NCBI RefSeq assembly: GCF_021504595.1
Contig: NZ_JACSGT010000001.1
Coordinates: forward strand, 1,860,001-1,924,000
Source: Chryseobacterium indicum
GTDB lineage: Bacteria; Bacteroidota; Bacteroidia; Flavobacteriales; Weeksellaceae
Reading direction: 5' to 3'
Length of the DNA: 64,000 nt
Shown: piece after piece, positions 41,383 through 51,457 of the stretch
Layout: each line of letters starts with the position of its first letter
How positions within the stretch are numbered: position 1 is the stretch's first letter
The notes under the pieces: generated by a model
What the model was told of the DNA's origin: nothing
What the model saw: the letters and a program-made list of their open reading frames with translations, nothing else
Database searches by the model: none
Translations under genes and position numbers: made by a program

Positions 41383-44187
41383 TTGAAATCACAAAATGGA
41401 ATATCACAATTAATCCTAAGAAGAACCCTCTTATCTTTTTTATTGGTTCTTCTGCACTTTTCTTTGGCATTTGCTCAGGAAAAGAAGGATATTCAGATCC
41501 ATTTTGAGACTGACAGTATAGCTGTTGAGAAGGGTTCAACTTTTACTGATTTCTTAGTGATCGAGAATAAAAGTTCTGAAGCAATTACCATTCAGAATAT
41601 CACACCTGAGGAAACATATCCGGGATTGCTTTTCTATCCCAAAAACGAATTTACCTTAAGCGCAGGACAGTCTAAAAATCTTCCTGTGAAGCTGATCGCC
41701 AATCTGGATTTTATGAAAATGAGATCCAATGAGATCAGATTCAATATTTCTTACGCCACTCCAGCGGTTACCAAAACTGAAAGCGCCTCATTTTTTGTTA
41801 AAAAAGAAGAGAACAAAAACATCGCAATCTACACAGCCAGCTACGAAAATTTTATTAATCCGGCTTTACCCGAATCGTCAATTCTGCTGATTGCGGAAAA
41901 TCAGGGCTATAGCAAGCGAACCGTAAAGATCGATTTACAATCCATTCCGGATGGTCTGGAAATGATGCCCAAACAGCAAATCGTAACTCTGGAAGGACTA
42001 GAGAAACAAACCATTGAAATCAAAATCAGAGTCAGACAACAGAATACGCTTTATCCGGAATTTAATATTAATGCAATCGCCACAGATCTGCTTGATAATA
42101 AAATTGTGGGAAGCAACACGCTCTATCTGGTGATTTTATCGCACAACAGACAAATTGCCCGCGGAAATGAAGCCGTGAACGGAAGTAATTTTGCCGAACT
42201 CAGCTATAATGAAAACAGTTCAGGCTTTAATTATCTTCAATTGAGAGGAAACACCGCATTCAGGATCACTGAGAATTTAAAATCGCGCTTCAATATGGGA
42301 GCAGATTACTATCTTGAAGACGGCCGTTATAATCTGTATGATACATGGCTGGAACTGGAGAGAAAAAACACCGTATTACGGGTAGGAAATGTTAACGGCA
42401 ACGATTACGATTACCCTGTTTTCGGAAGAGGCGGAAAAGTTTCGACCAGATTTGGAGAAAATAATCAGCTTGAAGTTCTTGCACTGGAAAATAATTATAA
42501 TCTGTATGGTACTTATTTCAAACAAACAGAAGGATCTAAGATAGCGGGCGCAAAATATGGTTTTGGAAACGGTAAATCTTTCACCGGAAAAGTATCTTAT
42601 ATATTCGACCACGATCCGCGCTTTAACGTAGATACACAGGTAACAAACGCGACAACATCATTTTTAATTAATGACAAACATGTAATCCGTACAGAAGCCG
42701 GTCTTAGCCACGAAAAAGGACTTTCTAACAAAGATGAGAACACAGGAGCTTTAATTGCTGCCAATTACGAGGGAAAAATAGGAAAATGGGATGTACAATC
42801 TATTAATTCCTTTGCCTCCAAAAGTTATGCGGGGATTAAAAGAGGTTCTTTTATCACAAATCAGCGAATCAGCCGTCAGTTTTCAGATTCTCAGCGTGCT
42901 TTCATACAATATCAGAATTCGCAGGTAAACCCGGAGTTCCTGAGTTTCCAGAGTGCGCCGATCCAGCCCGGAAATACTTCTAATGTACGTTATTATTTCA
43001 ACAGTACAGAAGTTTTGGGATCAGGTTACCAGTTTTCTTTAAAAAAATGGAATTTTCTACTGGCTCCAAAGGTTGAAAGGCAAAAAACAGCAAATTTTTA
43101 TACATCGCAGGAGCTTTTTTCTTACCGGCTTGAAACCAACATCAATGCTACATTTGGTTCGCACGGATTGAATTTAACAGCGGAATATTCTTATTCAAAA
43201 GACAACAATAAGGACGATTGGTTCAACAGTCTGAAAACAACTCTGTCTTACAGATATAAATCTTTTTCCCTAAACGGAACCGCCCAATGGAACGCAACGA
43301 GTGTTTTTGATTTAAATTCTTATTACAATGCAGACCGTAATTTTGCGAACTACAATTTTTATGCTTCGTATAATTTCCAGATGATGAATAACAATTTGTC
43401 GGGATCTTTTTCTGCCGGAACTTCCTATTCGGAGCTTTACAGAAACCTGAACAGCAATGTAAGCGGTAATCTGGAATACAAGATCTCGCCTTCGTGGTCC
43501 AGCACGGGCTATTTTAATTTTTCCGGTTATAAATCTACGGCTGCTTATGGAAGCTCCGGCAATTACTACCAGTTCAGAATAGGAATTAAAAAATATTTTG
43601 CCGCAGCTACAGCAGCCGGAAATCATAAAGTGACGTTCCAGTTATTTGAAGATAAAAATTTCAATGGACTTCTGGAAGCGGGAGAATCTGTACTTGCCGG
43701 TGAAATTGTGAAACTGAACAATTATGTAGCGATTACGGATAAGAACGGAAAAGTAATTTTCCAGAATGTTCCTGAAGGCATTTATACCCTGAAAGTGAAT
43801 GAAAATGCAGGTGCAAGATTAATGATGGATCCTGTAATTATGGTAGACAGCAACATCAACCGCAAAGTTGGTCTGGTAAAAAACATCAGGGTAAGCGGAA
43901 AATTAAAAGAAATTAAACAGGCCTATGATGTTCTGGAAACAGATGTAACCGGAATTGTGGTATATGCAAAAGGTGAAGACGGAGAAATTCATACTGCTGT
44001 AGTTAACCAAAAAAATGAGTTTGAATTCTTCCTGAAAGACGGAAAATACGACCTCTATATTGAAAATGACAAATACACCTATACTCTGCCTACCCAGACT
44101 ATTCAGGTGACAAAAGAAGGGTATCCACAAACCGTAGTTTTTGAATATAAGAAGAAAGACACCACCATTAAGGTGAAAAAGTTTTAA
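41383..44187 (+). CDS. Usher-like outer-membrane beta-barrel with flanking beta-sandwich domains
   Basis: A 934-residue protein starting at TTG; no ATG lies before the signal peptide (FLLVLLHFSLAFAQ). Residues about 33-265 are two Ig-like domains. Residues about 270-735 are dense amphipathic strands with aromatic ends (FRITENLKSRFNMGADYYL, YEGKIGKWDVQSINSFASK), as in a large outer-membrane barrel. The end holds an SdrD-B-like domain (FEDKNFNGLLEAGESVLAGE) and a last sandwich domain to residue 934. Ushers have N-terminal, barrel and C-terminal domains in this order and about this size, but I see no classical PF00577 motif or plug by eye. Position between chaperone and adhesin supports a secretion pore. 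Confidence 0.65.
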   Translation: MKSQNGISQLILRRTLLSFLLVLLHFSLAFAQEKKDIQIHFETDSIAVEKGSTFTDFLVIENKSSEAITIQNITPEETYPGLLFYPKNEFTLSAGQSKNLPVKLIANLDFMKMRSNEIRFNISYATPAVTKTESASFFVKKEENKNIAIYTASYENFINPALPESSILLIAENQGYSKRTVKIDLQSIPDGLEMMPKQQIVTLEGLEKQTIEIKIRVRQQNTLYPEFNINAIATDLLDNKIVGSNTLYLVILSHNRQIARGNEAVNGSNFAELSYNENSSGFNYLQLRGNTAFRITENLKSRFNMGADYYLEDGRYNLYDTWLELERKNTVLRVGNVNGNDYDYPVFGRGGKVSTRFGENNQLEVLALENNYNLYGTYFKQTEGSKIAGAKYGFGNGKSFTGKVSYIFDHDPRFNVDTQVTNATTSFLINDKHVIRTEAGLSHEKGLSNKDENTGALIAANYEGKIGKWDVQSINSFASKSYAGIKRGSFITNQRISRQFSDSQRAFIQYQNSQVNPEFLSFQSAPIQPGNTSNVRYYFNSTEVLGSGYQFSLKKWNFLLAPKVERQKTANFYTSQELFSYRLETNINATFGSHGLNLTAEYSYSKDNNKDDWFNSLKTTLSYRYKSFSLNGTAQWNATSVFDLNSYYNADRNFANYNFYASYNFQMMNNNLSGSFSAGTSYSELYRNLNSNVSGNLEYKISPSWSSTGYFNFSGYKSTAAYGSSGNYYQFRIGIKKYFAAATAAGNHKVTFQLFEDKNFNGLLEAGESVLAGEIVKLNNYVAITDKNGKVIFQNVPEGIYTLKVNENAGARLMMDPVIMVDSNINRKVGLVKNIRVSGKLKEIKQAYDVLETDVTGIVVYAKGEDGEIHTAVVNQKNEFEFFLKDGKYDLYIENDKYTYTLPTQTIQVTKEGYPQTVVFEYKKKDTTIKVKKF

Positions 44188-44198
44188 ATTTAGAAGGT

Positions 44199-45635
44199 AT
44201 GAAAACGATGAGAGCTTTTTTAACAGGAATTTTTACCGTATGCTGCGGATTTACAGCCATAAAAGCTCAGGACGTGTATCTGTCGATTCCTGAGAATAAT
44301 ATTTTAAACAGGGTTGAATTTACCTCAGTTCCTACAAGGGTAATGACGAACGCCAACAGAACAAACTGGGATTATGCCTTTTTGGGATTACTTCCGATCG
44401 CTCCTACATTTACCTCTGTTTCCGGAGCAGCTTTTACCCACTCTTCTTCCTCATCTACTTTACCAGGCTCCACTCTTCTCTGGCAGTTGGAAAGTATGGG
44501 AGGACAGCTTCCGTCTGCCGGATATTCAGGATCTTTGCCCGGTTTTCAGTCGTTCAGTACAAGCCCTGTAAAATGGTATGAACCGCCTTCATCCATATTC
44601 TTCGGAGGAGGATTCAATCGGGGGAACATCAATTTTACATTTAAAATACCGGCTGCCCAGTTTACCGCCAATGCGTTTCGGGCAGGGAATTATTCCATGG
44701 ATATCACTCAGAATTATAATGACTTCACGCCGATTAATTTTAAAACAATTTTAGTTATTCCGCAAACCATCAGATGGCTTACTTCATCTTTAACAAAATA
44801 TGTTGAAGTATCTTCTTTAAATGACTACCGTACTACAAACACGAAAGTATGGGATTTGGGAAATACGGAAATCGCGAATACCGTCGATTTTAATTTTTGG
44901 GCGAAAACTGCTGCCACAAATATTCAGTTTACTTCTTCCAAAGGAGTTCCGGGAACCCGAAATATTGCAGCCGTTAAATTGGGAAGCAACGGACCCGCAC
45001 TTACAACCAAAGCCTTATCGGCAGATTTTCAGAATTTTTCTGCTGCTAACTTTACTGTCGCCGCAGGAAACAGAAACAGCTTCATTCCGCAGCTTTATGT
45101 GTCTGCAGACGATTTTAAAAACCTTTTTTTTGAAGCCGGAACTTACACGTTTGATTTGAACTTCAATGCCAAAAGTACAGACAACTCAATTAACAATTTA
45201 CAAAATACAGCCGTTCAGTTAAAGGTTCTTCCTTTATCCGAGATCACTATTCCGAGTTCCGGACGAAATGTAAATTTTAATTTTAATACAGCAGAGCATT
45301 ATACCAACGGACAGTCACAAACGATTCCCAACCAAATTATACTGTCCAATAACGAAAGTTTTGAGCTGTATGTAAAATCAGACGAAAATTATTTCAAGAA
45401 AGCAGGTCTGCAGACCGACATCAATTCCAACATCCTGCAAATAGGTATAAACGGAAGTCCTGTAACGGTTCCGTTATCCAAAACTCCCCAAAAAATCCTA
45501 TTAAACGGCACTCCTGTTTTGGATCGGGGACTGAATGTAACATACACCATACCTCCCGCTCGCGCGCAAAGTCTGGTAGGTAAAGAAAACACCACCTACT
45601 CTATCAATATTTATTACAGCTTTACGGCGATTTAA
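44199..45635 (+). CDS. Two-domain putative tip adhesin with C-terminal pilin-like domain
   Basis: A 478-residue secreted protein (signal peptide ending TAIKAQ). The N-terminal domain (about 25-345) is beta-rich and Ser/Phe-rich and unlike anything I recognise. The C-terminal part (about 345-478) aligns with the subunits: VNFNFNTAEHYTNGQSQTIP against VDFNYVTAADYNSDQTVTKA, LNVTYTIPPARAQSLVGKEN against LNLDYTIPAAKSSSSDILGK, and a final SINIYYSFTAI strand. A receptor-binding domain plus a pilin domain is the layout of FimH-type tip adhesins. It is the last gene of the chaperone-usher-like block, 11 bp after the barrel gene. Confidence 0.65.
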   Translation: MKTMRAFLTGIFTVCCGFTAIKAQDVYLSIPENNILNRVEFTSVPTRVMTNANRTNWDYAFLGLLPIAPTFTSVSGAAFTHSSSSSTLPGSTLLWQLESMGGQLPSAGYSGSLPGFQSFSTSPVKWYEPPSSIFFGGGFNRGNINFTFKIPAAQFTANAFRAGNYSMDITQNYNDFTPINFKTILVIPQTIRWLTSSLTKYVEVSSLNDYRTTNTKVWDLGNTEIANTVDFNFWAKTAATNIQFTSSKGVPGTRNIAAVKLGSNGPALTTKALSADFQNFSAANFTVAAGNRNSFIPQLYVSADDFKNLFFEAGTYTFDLNFNAKSTDNSINNLQNTAVQLKVLPLSEITIPSSGRNVNFNFNTAEHYTNGQSQTIPNQIILSNNESFELYVKSDENYFKKAGLQTDINSNILQIGINGSPVTVPLSKTPQKILLNGTPVLDRGLNVTYTIPPARAQSLVGKENTTYSINIYYSFTAI

Positions 45636-46143
45636 GAATACTTTCTGAAATAACGCTTCACGATAGAGCACTTTTAATAGCAGTCATCAACTGCCGGTTC
45701 AGCATATCATTATATCTGCCGGATTACACTCCATTTTCCTGTTTTCCCTTCATAATTTTTGAGACAAATGGATGCCGATTCGGCGTGCAGCGTTCTATTC
45801 TGCATCATTCAGATGCCTGATATCAATAATCTGTTGATATTTTTCACTTTACATTTTTACCACTTTCCGTTAATCCAATCCATAGTTCATCAGGAAGAAA
45901 ATCCTTATGCAATGGGATTTTGCGTACAATTTAGACGTTTTTTATGAATCAGGACATTTAATTTATGATTTAAATCAAATCCTTTTGAATTTTCCTTTTA
46001 CTAATTATGATATTTTTTATAACTTGCCAAATATTGGCAGAATGGACTGAACTATATATTTTTATGTTTATATAATAGAATATTTTTATGCCTTTTTACA
46101 ACAAATAATTCAAACAGCTTTTAAAATATTTGATATTGAATTT
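45636..46143. other. Gap between adhesin and two-component genes
   Basis: No supported gene. Short frames here lack a plausible start or composition. The last 150 bp are very AT-rich and probably hold the promoter of the kinase gene. Confidence 0.4.
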
Positions 46144-46872
46144 ATGAATGACCTTGTCAACGAACTGCAATTAAAAATCCAAAGACTGGAAAATGAACTC
46201 AATTTCAAGAACGGACTGATCTCCATATTATCTCATGATTCAAAAGAACTGTTTGGAAATTTTCTCTGGCTTATAAAATCGCTGGAACAGCAGACCATAA
46301 GCGAGGCAGATTTTTTTAAGCTGCTGCCGCAGATAAAAAACGACACCCAGAAAAATCTGCAAACCATACAGGACAGCACCACCTGGCTAAAAACACAATA
46401 CGGAGACTTTAAGATTAATCCCGTTAAGATCGCAGTAACAGATCTTTATCACTATTTAGAAGAAAAATACGCTGCCAGATTAAAAGAGAAAAAAATCAGT
46501 TTTCATTTTAAAGGAGATCACAACGCGTTTATTACAAGCGATGTGCTGCTGCTGAAATATGTTTTAGATAAAATTTTCAACAATGCGGTAAAATATTCCC
46601 TTCCGGAACAGGACATTTATTTACAGGCAAGTACAGAAGACGATCAGCTTTTACTTTCGGTAACAGATTTCGGAACAGGGATGAATGAAAAGTATTTATC
46701 TGCAATTTATACCTATGATAATCCCATATTTCTGGGGACTGCAGGCGAGAAAGGAGTTGGATTAAGTTTGAAAATTGTTAAAAATTTTATATCCTTGCTG
46801 CAGGGAAATATCAAAATCATTTCTGCTGAAAATAAAGGAACTACAGTCACCCTTTTTTTTGTAAATTTATAA
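46144..46872 (+). CDS. Soluble sensor histidine kinase, no sensor domain
   Basis: A 242-residue cytoplasmic kinase made of a dimerisation helix pair and an HATPase domain. ISILSHDSKELFGNFLWLIK carries the phospho-His region; the ATP site has YVLDKIFNNAVKYS (N box), TDFGTGM (G1) and GEKGVGLSLKIVKNF (G2). There is no membrane segment, PAS or GAF domain, only a short coiled coil (LVNELQLKIQRLENELNFKN), so the signal must come from a partner protein. The response regulator starts two bases after the stop. Confidence 0.88.
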   Translation: MNDLVNELQLKIQRLENELNFKNGLISILSHDSKELFGNFLWLIKSLEQQTISEADFFKLLPQIKNDTQKNLQTIQDSTTWLKTQYGDFKINPVKIAVTDLYHYLEEKYAARLKEKKISFHFKGDHNAFITSDVLLLKYVLDKIFNNAVKYSLPEQDIYLQASTEDDQLLLSVTDFGTGMNEKYLSAIYTYDNPIFLGTAGEKGVGLSLKIVKNFISLLQGNIKIISAENKGTTVTLFFVNL

Positions 46873-46873
46873 A

Positions 46874-47521
46874 ATGATGAGTTCAAAAATTAACGTTCGT
46901 ATTATTGTTGCAGACGATCACGGTATTGTAAGAATGGGACTGATCCAGACGATCAAAAGATTCAGGCCCGATGCCGTAATTTTAGAAGTAGAAGATTATA
47001 AATCTATGTACAAAACGATCCAGAAAGAAGAACTGGATCTGGCAATTATGGATGTTAATATGCCTAATGGTACAGTTCAGGAAGCAATAGATTACATAAA
47101 AATTCATCAGCCTTCACTTAAAATTCTAATATTTTCTTCACAGGACGAAGTGCTGTACGGGATGCGTTATCTAAAGATGGGCGCCGGCGGATATCTGAGC
47201 AAACAAAGCTCCACCGAAGAAATTGAGACTGCTTTATCGGCAATGCTGAGTAAAGGCAGGTATGTAAGTGATAATATAAAAGAAGAGATCTTTTTTGAAA
47301 CCTTAAGCGGCTCGCCAAAAAACTCTTCCTTTGAAATGCTGTCTGACCGCGAACTGCAAATTGCCAATAAGCTTGCAGAAGGCATTCCTCTTAAAGAAAT
47401 TTCTAACCAGCTGAATCTTCATTCATCCACCATCAGTACTTACAAAAACAGATTGTTTGATAAGCTGAAAATACGATCCATCCCCGAACTTGTGGAAATT
47501 CTTAGGTTATACAATAAGTAA
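46874..47521 (+). CDS. Response regulator, NarL/FixJ (LuxR) type
   Basis: A 215-residue regulator: receiver domain with VADDHG and the phospho-acceptor LAIMDVNMPNG, then a LuxR-type helix-turn-helix (LSDRELQIANKLAEGIPLKE with LNLHSSTISTYKNRLFDKL). It forms a pair with the kinase before it. Such regulators bind inverted repeats as dimers, and the TGTAGT-N6-ACTACA palindromes upstream of the subunit genes are candidate targets; this link rests only on proximity. Confidence 0.93.
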   Translation: MMSSKINVRIIVADDHGIVRMGLIQTIKRFRPDAVILEVEDYKSMYKTIQKEELDLAIMDVNMPNGTVQEAIDYIKIHQPSLKILIFSSQDEVLYGMRYLKMGAGGYLSKQSSTEEIETALSAMLSKGRYVSDNIKEEIFFETLSGSPKNSSFEMLSDRELQIANKLAEGIPLKEISNQLNLHSSTISTYKNRLFDKLKIRSIPELVEILRLYNK

Positions 47522-47560
47522 AATAGTGTATTATTTTCCTATTGATTGTAATGAGCTGTA

Positions 47561-48133
47561 TTACGGTAACTGAAGTTCAGCGGTCTGCTGCTGCTCATAC
47601 GGAAGGTTTTTTTTGTTATTTTCCCGTTCCAGAATCAGCCATGCTGCATCCAGCATTTTGATGAGGTGCAAATACGGATCTACGATATTGCGCTCTGGTA
47701 CATTATTGAAAGTTCCGAGCGAGAAATACACGACTTCCGACAGAAACTCTTCGAATTCCTCAAGACGGTATTTTTTAAAGGCTTTCCGGAAAACTTTTGC
47801 CGGATCGCAGTATTCTTTTTCCGAAAGCGAACCCTGCAACATCGGGTTTTTATGTTCCGAAACTTCATGAACCAGCCATTTTCCGCGCTTGTTTCTAAGG
47901 AAATATCCTGCCCGAATAAACGACCGGAGCGACTGGTGAAAATAAAAGACAACGGAAGCATCTTCAGGAATCCGTGTTTTTCGCTGTGCGGCGTATTGCA
48001 TGATGAGATTCAGATGTTTTTTGGTGGTTACCAAATCATGAAACTGGAAAAATACTTCCATCAGCGAAAGAGCGGAATGTTTCTTCCGACCGCACCAAAA
48101 GCGGGATTCAAAGTCTATGCTGTTCTTTTTCAT
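47561..48133 (-). CDS. Hypothetical protein, 190 aa
   Basis: A soluble, basic and aromatic-rich protein without signal peptide. It begins MKKNSIDFESRFWCGRKKHS, with helices around SLMEVFFQFHDLVTTKKHLN and a C-terminal helical bundle (PYLHLIKMLDAAWLILEREN). I do not recognise it. The IS element at 48179 sits 46 bp upstream of its start, so its own promoter has probably been displaced. A frame on the other strand over the same bases looks like a shadow. Confidence 0.55.
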   Translation of the reverse strand: MKKNSIDFESRFWCGRKKHSALSLMEVFFQFHDLVTTKKHLNLIMQYAAQRKTRIPEDASVVFYFHQSLRSFIRAGYFLRNKRGKWLVHEVSEHKNPMLQGSLSEKEYCDPAKVFRKAFKKYRLEEFEEFLSEVVYFSLGTFNNVPERNIVDPYLHLIKMLDAAWLILERENNKKNLPYEQQQTAELQLP

Positions 48134-48178
48134 ATGAAGAAGGTTTTGTGTTTTTATTGTTTTTTGGGTTGCTTATGT

Positions 48179-49643
<1,465 letters not shown>

Positions 49644-49680
49644 ATGTAACTTATTTTACAAATGTAATAAAAAACTTCGC

Positions 49681-49704
49681 ATTCGATACAAATTTGTATC
49701 GAAT
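49681..49704. promoter_or_regulatory. 24-bp perfect palindrome upstream of XRE regulator
   Basis: ATTCGATACAAA is followed immediately by its reverse complement TTTGTATCGAAT with no spacer. It lies 30 bp before the start of the XRE-family gene, where an autoregulatory operator is expected. Confidence 0.65.
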
Positions 49705-49734
49705 AATTTTATCTAATATTTCAAATTTTACTGT

Positions 49735-50094
49735 ATGCAAGAATATAGTAATGAAGAAATTGACGCACTAGGTTTACAGATAGGTTGTATAATCAGAGTA
49801 GAAAGACTTAGAAAAAAATTATCACAAGAAAATCTTGGACTTTTAATTGGATCTAATAAAACAACAATAGGTCGATTAGAAAGGTATGAGCATTCTACAA
49901 GTTGGAAAATTCTATATAGAGTAAGCCAATCATTAAGCATTAATTATAATGAATTGTTCATCCTTAAACCATTAGATTTTATATTATCCATAATTAAAGA
50001 ATCTTTTGATCTAGAAGAAAAGCTTACGACTGAAAAAGAATTGTTTTATAAGAACTTAGAAATTGAGGCGAGAAAAATTTTTGGTAGAATTTAG
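49735..50094 (+). CDS. XRE-family transcriptional regulator
   Basis: A 119-residue protein with an N-terminal Cro/C1 helix-turn-helix (about residues 15-75): RVERLRKKLSQENLGLLIG, NKTTIGRLERYEHS and LYRVSQSLSINYNELF. The C-terminal 45 residues form a charged helix (IKESFDLEEKLTTEKELFYK), probably for dimerisation. It probably represses its own promoter through the palindrome just upstream. Placed at the edge of the island, it may also control the divergently read genes beyond it. Confidence 0.85.
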   Translation: MQEYSNEEIDALGLQIGCIIRVERLRKKLSQENLGLLIGSNKTTIGRLERYEHSTSWKILYRVSQSLSINYNELFILKPLDFILSIIKESFDLEEKLTTEKELFYKNLEIEARKIFGRI

Positions 50095-50224
50095 CCACAT
50101 TAATAATTTTGCGATTTATTAAAAATAAAAGGCTATCTCGCTTTGAGACAACCTTTAATTTTGAATTTTTTCATAAAAACTTTAAGTGACCAGAAAACTT
50201 TATTACTTTTTTAAGTTATATTTT

Positions 50225-51004
50225 TTATTTTTCACACAACTCAACAAATACAAATCCCAGTTTTGTTATTTTAATGTAATTATAATCTCTAACATCAAGT
50301 TCTATATCTAATTCTTTATCATCTGGATCTTCAGATGATTTCTCAGCATTTGTAACTTCAACTTCTGTTTTATATTTTAACGTTCCTAATGCTACTAAGT
50401 TAGATATAAGAGTTTCCAAATTTTCCTGATCTATTTTTAGATCACTTGATATTGATTTTAAGCTTATACTGAACCAATCAATTTTATAATCTTTTGAATT
50501 CTTTTTATTATTATTACCATTTTCAGAATTCAAAAAAAGATCAAGTCTTGGCATTCTATTATCGCTTTTAGCTCTATTAACTCTTTTCTGTTCAACAACA
50601 TTGTAAACATAATTAAGAATTCTGGCTTCGTCATTAGAAATCTTGTTTAAAACAGAAATAGCATTTTGCTGCAAGACAATTGGAAATGGTTTACATAATA
50701 TATTTTTAATCAATTTTGCCCACATTTCTTGTAAATTTTCATCCTCTTCATAAGAAGAAAATTCAATCAAAGGAGCTAGTACTTTTAAATTTATCTTTTG
50801 GAAATCTGTTTTTTCTGATAAAAATGCTTTTGCTTTTTCAAATATCTTAATTTGATTTTTAAACCTCCTTAATCTTACTTGGTCTGCGATCATCTCTCCA
50901 GTTTCATGAAATGCACTTCCAAACAATCCTTTAATAAGCCCCTCCGTGGTTTCAGCAGCTTTTTCCATAACCTTTTTGCCAGTAAGTAATTCAAGTCCTG
51001 TCAT
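50225..51004 (-). CDS. Abi-alpha (DUF4393) abortive-infection-type protein
   Basis: A 259-residue soluble protein. The region LKVLAPLIEFSSYEEDENLQ with EMWAKLIKNIL (about 75-105) and an N-terminal helical part with TTEGLIKGLFGSAFHETGEM match the DUF4393/Abi-alpha family, which has been linked to phage abortive infection. The C-terminal half is a winged-helix-like region with an acidic loop (SSEDPDDKELDIELD). It is in an AT-rich island with other genes of defence type. A single-gene defence role is plausible and unproven. Confidence 0.7.
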   Translation of the reverse strand: MTGLELLTGKKVMEKAAETTEGLIKGLFGSAFHETGEMIADQVRLRRFKNQIKIFEKAKAFLSEKTDFQKINLKVLAPLIEFSSYEEDENLQEMWAKLIKNILCKPFPIVLQQNAISVLNKISNDEARILNYVYNVVEQKRVNRAKSDNRMPRLDLFLNSENGNNNKKNSKDYKIDWFSISLKSISSDLKIDQENLETLISNLVALGTLKYKTEVEVTNAEKSSEDPDDKELDIELDVRDYNYIKITKLGFVFVELCEK

Positions 51005-51080
51005 AGTTTATAAATTTACTTTTTCTAAATAACTAATTTAAACCAATATAATAGATATATTAAGCAACAATTTTGTATAT

Positions 51081-51101
51081 AGATAAATCAACTTTATCTA
51101 A
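51081..51101. promoter_or_regulatory. Inverted repeat upstream of the Abi-alpha gene
   Basis: TAGATAAA-TCAAC-TTTATCTA has 8-bp arms and a 5-bp spacer and lies 77 bp before the Abi-alpha start. It could be an operator; it has no T tract for termination. Confidence 0.4.
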
Positions 51102-51157
51102 CTTTTTACATTTTGTTCAAAAAAAGTATAAACAATATATAAATTAAGTGCAAAATA

Positions 51158-51406
51158 TTATAACTTTTTAAAATCAGGATGATTTTTAATTAAAAATTCT
51201 GCAGCTATTTTATAATCATTTCTAGCTTTTAAAATCTGTCTAAAATTATAATCTTCATTGGACTCTCCTTGAATTCTTGGTAAATCTTTCAAAGAACAAT
51301 AATTATATGTGCTTAATGTAGTAAAATCTACAATGAATGTTTCTTCATCCGAAACTCTAATTTCTCCGTTTTCAGTAGTAGTAATTTTCAGTTTTTTTTC
51401 TGACAT
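51158..51406 (-). CDS. Hypothetical protein, about 82 aa
   Basis: A small acidic protein beginning MSEKKLKITTTENGEIRVSD, probably at the ATG at 51406; an in-frame ATG 10 codons earlier (51436) overlaps AT-rich leader and gives an unlikely N-terminus. It has a beta-strand-like first half and a helical end (KARNDYKIAAEFLIKNHPDF). No family recognised. It follows the DUF1828/1829 gene by about 20-50 bp and may be the third gene of that unit. Confidence 0.5.
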   Translation of the reverse strand: MSEKKLKITTTENGEIRVSDEETFIVDFTTLSTYNYCSLKDLPRIQGESNEDYNFRQILKARNDYKIAAEFLIKNHPDFKKL

Positions 51407-51457
51407 AATATTGTTGTTTTTAAAGTTAAAAATCATCTCAAGGTTTTTACTATAGTA

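Noticed and set aside
45759..45947. 62-residue frame after the adhesin gene
   Set aside because: No start context, no family and unusual composition.
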